A stretch of DNA of 64,000 bases from assembly GCA_001899315.1 (NCBI GenBank), contig MOYA01000002.1, positions 289,070 through 353,069 on the forward strand. Direction: 5' to 3'. This DNA comes from Candidatus Obscuribacter phosphatis (GTDB taxonomy: Bacteria > Cyanobacteriota > Vampirovibrionia > Obscuribacterales > Obscuribacteraceae). A model generated the notes under the pieces. That model was not told the DNA's origin. It saw only the letters and a program-made list of their open reading frames with translations, and ran no database searches. Below, piece by piece: positions 57,586 through 64,000 of this stretch. Positions within the stretch are counted from its first letter, which is position 1. Every line of letters starts with the position of its first letter. Position numbers and translations under genes: made by a program.

Positions 57586-58566
57586 TTACTTTTTGCCGTG
57601 GGCGCTGCTGTGTTCATGCGTTTTGTGTTTATGTCCATGGCCTTCCATCATTTTGAAGGCATGCTTAATTACCGGAAAGAGAACCTTGAGACCGTCTTGC
57701 ACCGCCTGCGGTGCACCGGGCAGGCTGATGATGATGGTGCGATCTCTTTGCCCGGCAACGGCTCGGCTCAGCATAGAAAAAGAATTACGCTCTTGTCCAT
57801 AGGCGCGCAGGGCTTCCGCTATACCCGGCAGTTCTCTTTCAATCAGTCTTGAGAGAGCCTCTGGTGTTCTGTCTCTCGGTCCCAAACCAGTACCACCGGT
57901 TGTGATCAGCAGATCGGCTTTCAGTTCGTCGCAAATGCGGCGGGCGGCGGGCACAATTTCGGCTTCGTCATCGGCCAAAATAGTGTATTCCACCACTTCA
58001 AAGCCTTCTGCGGCAAGGGCGCTGGTGAGCAGTTTGCCCGATATGTCTTCGCCCTTGCCTCTAGATAGGCTGTCAGACAGCGTCAGAACCGCTGCCTTTT
58101 GCTTGCTTTCTTTCTCGCCTTTGCCGGTGGTTTCGTCGCCGTCATGGGCGGCATAATCACTTTTGCCGCCGCGTTTTTCTTCTAGGGTGACTTGCTCTAT
58201 AAGCATCAAATCGTCGACCATTTTAGCCATGTCATAAATAGTCAAAGCCGCCACCGAGGCTGCAGTCAGAGCTTCCATCTCGACCCCGGTTTTATAGATG
58301 GCTTTGACCGTCACTTTGATGACGATGCAGTCTTCGTCCAGGTTGAATTCCACCCCGACATAGTCGACCGGCAGTGGATGGCAATAAGGAATAATCTGGC
58401 TGGTGTTTTTGGCTGCTTGAATAGCGGCTACTTTCGCCACTTCCAACGGGTTGCCTTTGGGTAAAGTATGGTTCTTGATTTGTTCGATGGTAGAAGGGCT
58501 CACCCGCAAAACAGCCTTGGCTAAGGCTGTTCTTAGTGTGCTTACTTTCTGGGAAATATCCCGCAT
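57586..58566 (-). CDS. moaC-mogA: MoaC-MogA fusion (cyclic pyranopterin synthase / molybdopterin adenylyltransferase)
   Basis: A 326-residue fusion. Residues 1-135 are MoaC: RTALAKAVLRVSP, then IPYCHPLPVDYVGV and KTGVEMEALTAASVAAL. A charged linker (GKSDYAAHDGDETTGKGEKES) leads to a MogA/MoaB domain (about 165-310) with LTLSDSLSRGKGEDISG, LITTGGTGLGPRDRTPEA and ISLPGAPQAVQDGL. MoaC completes cyclic pyranopterin formation with MoaA. The MogA part adenylylates molybdopterin for MoeA. The MoaC N-terminus lacks the usual first 10-15 residues. The end is His-rich (GHGHKHKTHEH). Fusions of this kind are known in several phyla. Confidence 0.92.
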   Translation of the reverse strand: MRDISQKVSTLRTALAKAVLRVSPSTIEQIKNHTLPKGNPLEVAKVAAIQAAKNTSQIIPYCHPLPVDYVGVEFNLDEDCIVIKVTVKAIYKTGVEMEALTAASVAALTIYDMAKMVDDLMLIEQVTLEEKRGGKSDYAAHDGDETTGKGEKESKQKAAVLTLSDSLSRGKGEDISGKLLTSALAAEGFEVVEYTILADDEAEIVPAARRICDELKADLLITTGGTGLGPRDRTPEALSRLIERELPGIAEALRAYGQERNSFSMLSRAVAGQRDRTIIISLPGAPQAVQDGLKVLFPVIKHAFKMMEGHGHKHKTHEHSSAHGKK

Positions 58567-58571
58567 GGCGC

Positions 58572-59621
58572 TTAGCCTCCTATCTCTATCATCGAGCGAT
58601 TGTCCCGGGCGGCAATTTCTTCCGCCGGTGGGTGTGCTTCCGGCTTTCCGGCAAGACAGCCCCTGATCATACCCCGAAGCTCTTCATCGGAGGCGTTTTG
58701 CCTCATGGCATCGCGAAGATTTATTTCGGCTGGGTAGAAAAGACAGCTTTTCATTGAGCCGTCGCTGGTCAGTCGCAGTCGGTTGCAACTAGAGCAAAAG
58801 CTCTCGCTCATCGAGGTGATGAAGCTCAAACTGCCGCCCCCGGCTAATTCGAAGTCGCGTGCCACATCGCCTGCTTCTTGCTTGGCGGGGCTTAGCTGAA
58901 AATGCTTATCTAGAGTGGTTTTCATCTCTTTGAAGGTGACCACTTTGTCTATTTGCCAATCGTTATCTTTGAATGGCATAAACTCGATGAAACGCACATT
59001 TATCTTGTGCTCAGAGGCAAAGGCGGCAAAGTCGAGTATTTCATCGTCGTTGAAGCCGGCTATTACCACCATGTTCAACTTCAGCTTGCTAAAGCCGGCG
59101 GCAATCGCCTCGTGCAGTCCGGCTTTGACAGCCTCAAAACAAGACAGCCTGGTGATTTGTTCAAATCTTTCGGGCTTGAAGCTATCTAAGCTGATATTGA
59201 TGTGGCTCAAGCCCTTTTCTTTCAAAAGTGCCGCCTGCCCAGCCAGCAAAGTGGCATTAGTGGTCATGGCCAGGTCTTTCAAACCTGTAGTATTCAGCCC
59301 TGATTTATTTAGCCCGGATTTATTTAGCCTTGATTTATTTAGCCCTGACTCTCTAAGCCTGGCTAGTCTGGCGACCAGCTCTGGAAAGTCGCGCCTGAGC
59401 ATGGGTTCGCCGCCGGTCAGTCTAATCTTATTGACGCCCATGCCGACAAAGATTGCGGCGAGCCTTTCTATTTCTTCAAAACTAAGTAACTCTTCTCGCT
59501 TCTTCCACTGTAAGCCCTCTGAGGGCATGCAATAGCGGCATCTCAAGTTGCAGCGATCGGTGACCGAAATGCGCAAATATGTATGCAGTCTGCCAAAAGA
59601 ATCGATCAGGGGCATACTCAA
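58572..59621 (-). CDS. moaA: GTP 3',8-cyclase MoaA with repeat insertion
   Basis: A 349-residue radical SAM enzyme, first step of molybdopterin synthesis. The SAM cluster Cys are 24, 28 and 31 (CNLRCRYC). The second cluster is formed by CSSCNRLRLTSDGSMKSC near residue 275. The C-terminus ends in the needed Gly-Gly (IEIGG). An insertion of about 20 residues with LNKSG repeats lies near residues 88-110, after the GGEPMLRRD motif. It overlaps the moaE stop region by four bases. Confidence 0.95.
   Translation of the reverse strand: MSMPLIDSFGRLHTYLRISVTDRCNLRCRYCMPSEGLQWKKREELLSFEEIERLAAIFVGMGVNKIRLTGGEPMLRRDFPELVARLARLRESGLNKSRLNKSGLNKSGLNTTGLKDLAMTTNATLLAGQAALLKEKGLSHINISLDSFKPERFEQITRLSCFEAVKAGLHEAIAAGFSKLKLNMVVIAGFNDDEILDFAAFASEHKINVRFIEFMPFKDNDWQIDKVVTFKEMKTTLDKHFQLSPAKQEAGDVARDFELAGGGSLSFITSMSESFCSSCNRLRLTSDGSMKSCLFYPAEINLRDAMRQNASDEELRGMIRGCLAGKPEAHPPAEEIAARDNRSMIEIGG
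59294..59358 (-). repeat. 15-bp coding tandem repeat inside moaA (LNKSG)
   Basis: Four to five copies of a 15-bp unit close to agccctgatttattt (plus-strand reading) encode LNKSG variants. They insert between two conserved radical SAM motifs without breaking the frame. Confidence 0.85.
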
Positions 59622-60079
59622 ACCGAGACTTCTCCGTGCTCATGCTTGGCATTGTGTCCATGATGACTGCAGTTCACCCATTCATGGCTGCCGTCCAGAT
59701 AATGCTCTTTCTTCCAAATCGGCAATCTGTGCTTGATTTCGTCGATTAGATAGCGACAACCGGCAAAAGCCTCGCCCCTGTGACCGGTGCTTACGCCGAC
59801 AAATACTGCCACATCTCCAACATTTAGATGACCGGTGCGGTGCACGCAGACTATGCGGCTCAAGCCAAATTTGAAAACTGCTTCGGTCATGATGCGCTCG
59901 GCTTCGGCGCTGGCTAGGCTTTCGCAGGCTTCATAAAAGAGTGATTTGACTGCTTTGCCTTCGTTATGATTGCGCACAACCCCTTCAAAGACCAAAATGG
60001 CACCGTCTTCAGCTGTGCCTAGTTTCTCTTTGAGAGTACTAGAGTCAATCTCTTTGTCGGTAATTGAAAAGCTAATCAT
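59618..60079 (-). CDS. moaE: Molybdopterin synthase catalytic subunit MoaE
   Basis: A 153-residue protein with the family motifs FEGVVRNHNEGKAV, HRTGHLNVGDVAVFVGVSTGHRGEAF and the catalytic Lys pair in IWKKEHYLDGSHEWV. It adds sulfur to cyclic pyranopterin with MoaD. The C-terminus overlaps the moaA start. Confidence 0.95.
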   Translation of the reverse strand: MISFSITDKEIDSSTLKEKLGTAEDGAILVFEGVVRNHNEGKAVKSLFYEACESLASAEAERIMTEAVFKFGLSRIVCVHRTGHLNVGDVAVFVGVSTGHRGEAFAGCRYLIDEIKHRLPIWKKEHYLDGSHEWVNCSHHGHNAKHEHGEVSV

Positions 60080-60112
60080 TTATTTTAGTTGCTCTCTCCG
60101 TCTCTCTTTGGT

Positions 60113-60355
60113 CTAGCCGCCGGCGACCGGAGGCACGAGTACGACTTCCGACCCATCTTTGAGTTGTTCTTGCCAATCGCAAAAGCTGTTGTTGACTGCG
60201 GCGCGCAGTGCTTCTCTGGGCAGACTAAAATGGTAAAGCCCTTTCAGCTCATCAAAAAGCTCCACCAGGTTAGAGGCGTTTGTTTTGAGGTCTTCCCAAT
60301 CTTTGCCGGTTTCTTCCCTGAGCATGGCGAAGTACCGAATTTTAATGGTTTTCAC
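60113..60355 (-). CDS. moaD: Molybdopterin synthase sulfur carrier subunit MoaD
   Basis: An 80-residue ubiquitin-like protein starting KTIKIRYFAMLREETGKDWE and ending PPVAGG, the Gly-Gly tail that is thiocarboxylated. I start at the GTG at 60355 (GAGAGGG eight bases upstream); a GTG at 60376 would add seven residues. It is the first gene of the moaD-moaE-moaA-moaC/mogA-moeA unit. Confidence 0.93.
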   Translation of the reverse strand: MKTIKIRYFAMLREETGKDWEDLKTNASNLVELFDELKGLYHFSLPREALRAAVNNSFCDWQEQLKDGSEVVLVPPVAGG

Positions 60356-60431
60356 TGTGCAGTCCCTCTCAGGCACAATGATATTACTCTAGCTAAAATA
60401 AGATATTTAAGGATTCTTAGCCTCAGGATAC

Positions 60432-61148
60432 TTATTGGCGGAAGAACTGCAAGGGCGCCCCGGGCCTGCCGATGAACACTTGTTTTTTGAAACCATAGTG
60501 TTTGATTACTTCTACCGCTTGCTTGGCGGCATTTTCATCACTGCCAAAGTCGAGCATCCATTCATCACCGTTCTGGCCTTGCACTACTTTCCAGCTGTTT
60601 TGCACTTTCTCGGCTTTTACTTCGCCGAGATAAACCGGCAAGCTGTCTTCTGGTACTTTCATTTCTTTGACTAAGCTTTCGGGAATGCCCTGCGGCGCCT
60701 GATTGTCAATCAGAAAATATTTCATCGAATTGCTTTTGCCGCAGCGGCAGTATTTATTAAAACCATAGCCTTTGATGGTCATCAAAGCCTGTTCGGCGGC
60801 TTCGCCTTTATCGCCAAAATCGAGCAACCAAGTCGGTTTTTCGCCCACCGATCCAAAAATGTAGAAGCGGCCGTTTTGTTTTTGCAAATAAAGCTTGGAA
60901 GGGTCGAACTCAATACAATTCTCTTTGAAAGAAAGCCCGTCATGATCAAGCTGCGGCACCATGGCTTGCAGATTGATATAAGGCAATTGCACTTGCTCTT
61001 CTATTCCGCCCTGCAGGGTTTCGCCTTGGGCAAGGGGCAGCATAAGCGCATTAAAAGCAGAAAATAGTAAGGCAAATAGCCCTAGGTGTTGCCACTGCTT
61101 GTGGTGGCGTGGGTTTCTTGCGATTGGTCTATTTAGAGCTTGTTTCAT
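60432..61148 (-). CDS. Exported protein with internal duplication
   Basis: A 238-residue protein with a signal peptide (GLFALLFSAFNALMLPLAQG, residues about 23-42). Two copies of a unit are visible: WLLDFGDKGEAAEQALMTIKGYGFNKYCRCG (about 106-136, read as two parts) and WMLDFGSDENAAKQAVEVI with HYGFKKQVFIG (about 197-227). Each ends near a short aromatic KYFL or LQFF. I know no family name. It is separated from moaD by 76 bases and shares the strand. Confidence 0.7.
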   Translation of the reverse strand: MKQALNRPIARNPRHHKQWQHLGLFALLFSAFNALMLPLAQGETLQGGIEEQVQLPYINLQAMVPQLDHDGLSFKENCIEFDPSKLYLQKQNGRFYIFGSVGEKPTWLLDFGDKGEAAEQALMTIKGYGFNKYCRCGKSNSMKYFLIDNQAPQGIPESLVKEMKVPEDSLPVYLGEVKAEKVQNSWKVVQGQNGDEWMLDFGSDENAAKQAVEVIKHYGFKKQVFIGRPGAPLQFFRQ

Positions 61149-61207
61149 TGTATTAGAATAGCAGCCGGCTGTATAAATATCGGCATAAACGTAGTAATTT
61201 ATATAGC

Positions 61208-63334
61208 ATGACTGAACAAACTACAACCCAAAGAAAGCAGGCGGCTTACGGCGCTTGGCTATCGCCTATTTCGGCTGCCGACGTGGCGGCGGGCTCTTTG
61301 AAATTAAGCCAACCTTTGTACGGGGCAGACGGCAAAACCCTTTACTGGCTTGAGGGGCGCCCCCAAGAAGGCGGTCGACAAGTGCTTGTCAGGCGCGGGG
61401 CTGATGGCCGAGTCGCCGATGTCAACGCCGCCCCGTTCAGTGTGCGCACCTTGGTGCATGAATATGGCGGTGGTGCTTATACAGTTGGTTTTGACAAGGG
61501 TAAAGACCGAGTCTTCGCTGTCGGCATGGCCGACCAACAAATCTATGAGATTGCTGGAAGTGGCGAAAAGGCTGACTTTCAGGCGGTAACCGGGGCAAAG
61601 GGCATGCGTTTTGCCGACCTGGTTTTCGACCCCAGGCAGGGCGGCTTGATTGCCGTTGTGGAAGATCATACCGGCGTCGATTTGACTGATGCGCCCGGTT
61701 TGGAGGGTCTCGCCTGCGAGCCCATAAATTATCTGGCTTCGATTGCCGTGCCAAACCGGGCCGAAGCTGGTGAGCAAAAAACAGCTGTGCCGGGCAGCCA
61801 ATTGGCAGAGCCGATGATGCTCACTTGTGGCTACGACTTTTTCTCTACCCCGCGCTTTAGCAAAGACGGCAAAAAGCTTGCTTATATGGCTTGGAAGCAT
61901 CCCAATATGCCTTGGGACGAAAGCGTTCTTTTCATAGCCGAAGTCGGTGCAGACGGCTCCATCACCAATCATCGCAAAGTGCTTGGTGGGGCTGATGTTT
62001 CAGTCTTTCAACCCCAATGGGGAGCGGACGGCACGCTCTATTTTGTGGCCGACCAGAGTGGTTATTGGCAGCTTTATGCCCTTAAAGATTTCTACGAGCT
62101 TGAACCGGTGCCGGTTTTGGGGCCTGAAGCCAGTGCCGAGGGCGTCGCACTCGATTTGTTGAGACGAAGCGAATGCGGTTTGCCGATGTGGGTCTTCGGG
62201 CAGTCTACCTATGCCGTTCTTGAAGACTGCCTGGTGGTCGCTTACAACCATCATGGCATCTGGCGTTTGGTGCGTATCGAGCCGGCTTTCGAAGGCGAAG
62301 ACATGCTTGGTTATGTAAGCAAGTCGCGAGTGTTTGCCATTGAGGCTCCGTACACCGAGTTTGCCTATCTGACAGGCGGCGACAAGCGGGTTTGTATGCT
62401 GGCCGGCTCGGCACAGATTGCCAACAGCGTGGTGGAGTACGACCTAGAGCGGGCTGTCTTTCAGACCATAAAGTCCGGAGCGGCCGGTCTGCCGCCAAGC
62501 GGCTATCTTTCCAGTCCAGAGGTGATTGAGTTTCCCACCGAGGCAGGCAAAACCGCCTTTGCTTTCTACTATCCTCCGGTCAATCAAGACTTTGATGCAC
62601 CTACAGGCAGCCTGCCGCCTCTGATTGTCAAATGTCACGGTGGGCCGACCGGTTGTGCCTCTAGTTTGTTTTCGCTGGCGGTGCAATACTGGACCTCGAG
62701 AGGTTTCGCCTTTGTTGACGTCAACTATGGCGGCAGCACCGGCTTTGGGCGCGAATATAGAAAACGACTCAATCAAAATTGGGGCGTAGTCGATGTGCAA
62801 GATGCCTGTAATGCCGTGAAATATCTCACTGCCGCCGGCAAGGCCGACCGGCAAGCTGTGGCCATATCGGGGGGCAGTGCCGGCGGTTTCACTGTGCTTG
62901 CTGCTCTTACTTTCACCGATGTATTCAAAGCTGGTGCCAGTCATTACGGTATAGGCGATCTTGAAGCCTTACTGCGTGATACCCACAAATTTGAGAGTCG
63001 CTATTTGGATAATTTGGTGGGAGCTTATCCATTTAGCAAAGCGGTTTATCAATCTCGCTCGCCCATCAATCACATTGATAAGCTTGCTTGTCCGGTCATT
63101 TTCTTTCAGGGGCTGGAAGATAAAGTCGTACCGCCCAACCAAGCCGAAGCCATGGTCAAAGCGCTAAAGGCAAAAGGTATCCCTACTGTATATATTGCTT
63201 ATGAAGGCGAGCAGCATGGCTTTCGAAAAGCCGAAAACATAATCTATACGCTTGAATCAGAACTTGGTTTCTTTCTTAAGGTATTCAAGATAGAGCATCA
63301 ACATAAAATTGCTGAACTGCCTGCCTTTGCCTGA
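61208..63334 (+). CDS. S9 family peptidase (prolyl oligopeptidase type)
   Basis: A 708-residue cytosolic serine peptidase. The N-terminal two thirds form a beta-propeller (ADGKTLYWLEGRPQEGGRQ, then LVHEYGGGAYTV). The C-terminal catalytic domain has HGGPTGCASSLFSLAVQYW, VDVNYGGSTGFGREYR, nucleophile Ser near residue 556 in ISGGSAGGFT, Asp near 637 in GLEDKVVPP and His near 670 in EGEQHGFRKAENI. It cleaves peptides, probably of acylaminoacyl- or dipeptidyl-peptidase type. It is divergent from the exported protein gene with 59 bases between. Confidence 0.92.
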   Translation: MTEQTTTQRKQAAYGAWLSPISAADVAAGSLKLSQPLYGADGKTLYWLEGRPQEGGRQVLVRRGADGRVADVNAAPFSVRTLVHEYGGGAYTVGFDKGKDRVFAVGMADQQIYEIAGSGEKADFQAVTGAKGMRFADLVFDPRQGGLIAVVEDHTGVDLTDAPGLEGLACEPINYLASIAVPNRAEAGEQKTAVPGSQLAEPMMLTCGYDFFSTPRFSKDGKKLAYMAWKHPNMPWDESVLFIAEVGADGSITNHRKVLGGADVSVFQPQWGADGTLYFVADQSGYWQLYALKDFYELEPVPVLGPEASAEGVALDLLRRSECGLPMWVFGQSTYAVLEDCLVVAYNHHGIWRLVRIEPAFEGEDMLGYVSKSRVFAIEAPYTEFAYLTGGDKRVCMLAGSAQIANSVVEYDLERAVFQTIKSGAAGLPPSGYLSSPEVIEFPTEAGKTAFAFYYPPVNQDFDAPTGSLPPLIVKCHGGPTGCASSLFSLAVQYWTSRGFAFVDVNYGGSTGFGREYRKRLNQNWGVVDVQDACNAVKYLTAAGKADRQAVAISGGSAGGFTVLAALTFTDVFKAGASHYGIGDLEALLRDTHKFESRYLDNLVGAYPFSKAVYQSRSPINHIDKLACPVIFFQGLEDKVVPPNQAEAMVKALKAKGIPTVYIAYEGEQHGFRKAENIIYTLESELGFFLKVFKIEHQHKIAELPAFA

Positions 63335-63380
63335 TTTGGGCTCTTTACAGATAATTTAATTGTCAATAGAGAAGATTCAC

Positions 63381-63408
63381 TTGCCATTCTCTCAAGTGTG
63401 GCTAGAAT
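63381..63408 (+). promoter_or_regulatory. Sigma-70-type promoter before the ferredoxin gene
   Basis: TTGCCA (63381-63386) and TAGAAT (63403-63408) are 16 bases apart. They lie upstream of, and partly overlap, the extended frame that begins at 63398, which argues for a start further downstream. Confidence 0.5.
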
Positions 63409-63442
63409 AACGCCATGCGGTCGTACTTTAGGAATCACAGCG

Positions 63443-63802
63443 GTGCCTCATTCTAGTTTCAGCAAAAACCATAAGCCCGGCGGTAAATGCAAAAAGAAAG
63501 AGCGCACCCGGCTCTTGGTCTGCACCGAGGGAAAGCACTGCTCAAGGCTAGATTCTGAAGATGTGCTGAAAGTCTTGCGCAAGACCATTGAAAAATGTGA
63601 GCTCGATAATATATTGAAAGTGAAGAAGTCGGACTGTCTGGGGCTCTGCAAGCATGGTCCGGTGGTTTCGGTGGAGAGCCATGGCGTTTGCTATGGCGGT
63701 GTTACAGAGGCTGACTGCAAAGATATTATCGAAAGACATGTGGAAAAATCTAAGCCAATCAAGCGTCTGCACATACATAAGAAAGGCAAGAAAAGGAAGT
63801 AA
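63443..63802 (+). CDS. Thioredoxin-like [2Fe-2S] ferredoxin domain protein
   Basis: A 119-residue protein with the four Cys pattern of thioredoxin-like ferredoxins: RLLVCTEGKHCSR and later KSDCLGLCKHGPVVSV. The N- and C-termini are Lys-rich (KCKKKERTR; HKKGKKRK). These domains are related to the 24-kDa NuoE-type subunit. I start at GTG 63443 because the -10 box of a likely promoter overlaps the alternative GTG at 63398. AGGA lies ten bases upstream. The partner is unknown. Confidence 0.78.
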   Translation: MPHSSFSKNHKPGGKCKKKERTRLLVCTEGKHCSRLDSEDVLKVLRKTIEKCELDNILKVKKSDCLGLCKHGPVVSVESHGVCYGGVTEADCKDIIERHVEKSKPIKRLHIHKKGKKRK

Positions 63803-63870
63803 GCTGTCGCGTTTGCTCTGAAAGTGCGGTAAATTAGTCTCTGGTTGGTATTTGAATAGCGGGAGGCTAT

Positions 63871-64000
63871 ATGGCTAACGAGCCCGGTGCTGAAGTCAAA
63901 CCTGTTGAACCCTTGTTTACTCGGGTGATATCTGATTTGCGCAAAAGCAGACCGCAGTTGGCTGAGGCTTTGCAGGCTAATTCGGCTGTTCTGGAAAGAG
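63871..64000 (+). CDS. Start of a further gene, cut by the window end
   Basis: ATG with a good GGGAGG site seven bases upstream opens a frame that is still open at the right edge (43 codons; starts MANEPGAEVKPVEPLFTRVI). Too short to assign. Confidence 0.6.
   Translation, partial: MANEPGAEVKPVEPLFTRVISDLRKSRPQLAEALQANSAVLER

Overview
The window looks like the chromosome of a free-living, aerobic, heterotrophic bacterium of roughly balanced base composition. No rRNA, tRNA, CRISPR array or intact phage was seen. Long low-complexity proteins, many secreted TPR proteins, a PATAN/degenerate-GGDEF regulator, a cytosolic group 1h-type [NiFe] hydrogenase and a kynurenine cluster together remind me of Obscuribacterales (non-photosynthetic Cyanobacteria, 'Melainabacteria'). 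That placement is an inference from gene content only; no marker gene was available to test it.

Layout. 1-9.2 kb: the end of queE, two small membrane-anchored SAF-domain proteins, a repeat-bearing hypothetical protein, a large membrane TPR protein, an NlpC/P60-like cell-wall hydrolase and small hypotheticals. 9.2-12.9 kb: an accessory patch with a possible transposase scrap, a frameshifted toxin-like module with a candidate immunity gene, a decayed group II intron end and an EF-hand gene split by a frameshift at an A6 tract. 12.9-18.2 kb: RecQ, and a PPC-domain gene behind a TPR-PATAN-degenerate GGDEF regulator. 18.5-20.4 kb: a TPR protein with ten six-residue repeats. 20.5-25 kb: a kynurenine cluster (HAAO, ACMSD, KynU, KMO). 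25-36.8 kb: nuclease, BtaA-like transferase, esterase, M23 peptidase, RlpA-like protein, a kinase, a transposase-derived zinc-ribbon protein, YceI and a pseudo-receiver.

36.9-54.8 kb is the main functional block: an aldo/keto reductase, a NiCoT-like nickel transporter, hypB, hypA, hypC, hypD, hypE and hypF, then hydrogenase small and large subunits, a maturation protease, a TPR protein, a small protein, a NifU-Rieske protein, an NHL propeller and a Ser/Thr kinase. This is close to a self-contained hydrogen-uptake island: nickel import, cofactor assembly, catalytic core, a candidate electron outlet and possible signalling. 55.6-61.1 kb holds a leftward molybdopterin operon (moaD, moaE, moaA, moaC-mogA fusion, moeA). 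The window ends with an S9 peptidase, a thioredoxin-like ferredoxin and the start of another gene.

Two themes cut across genes. First, a palindrome with core ACCGATATCGGT occurs three times (28-32 bp), twice inside coding sequence, with arms that differ yet stay self-complementary. Second, short tandem repeats are unusually common. Most are multiples of 3 bp inside genes, including conserved enzymes (HypF, MoaA, HypB), and several lie next to start codons.
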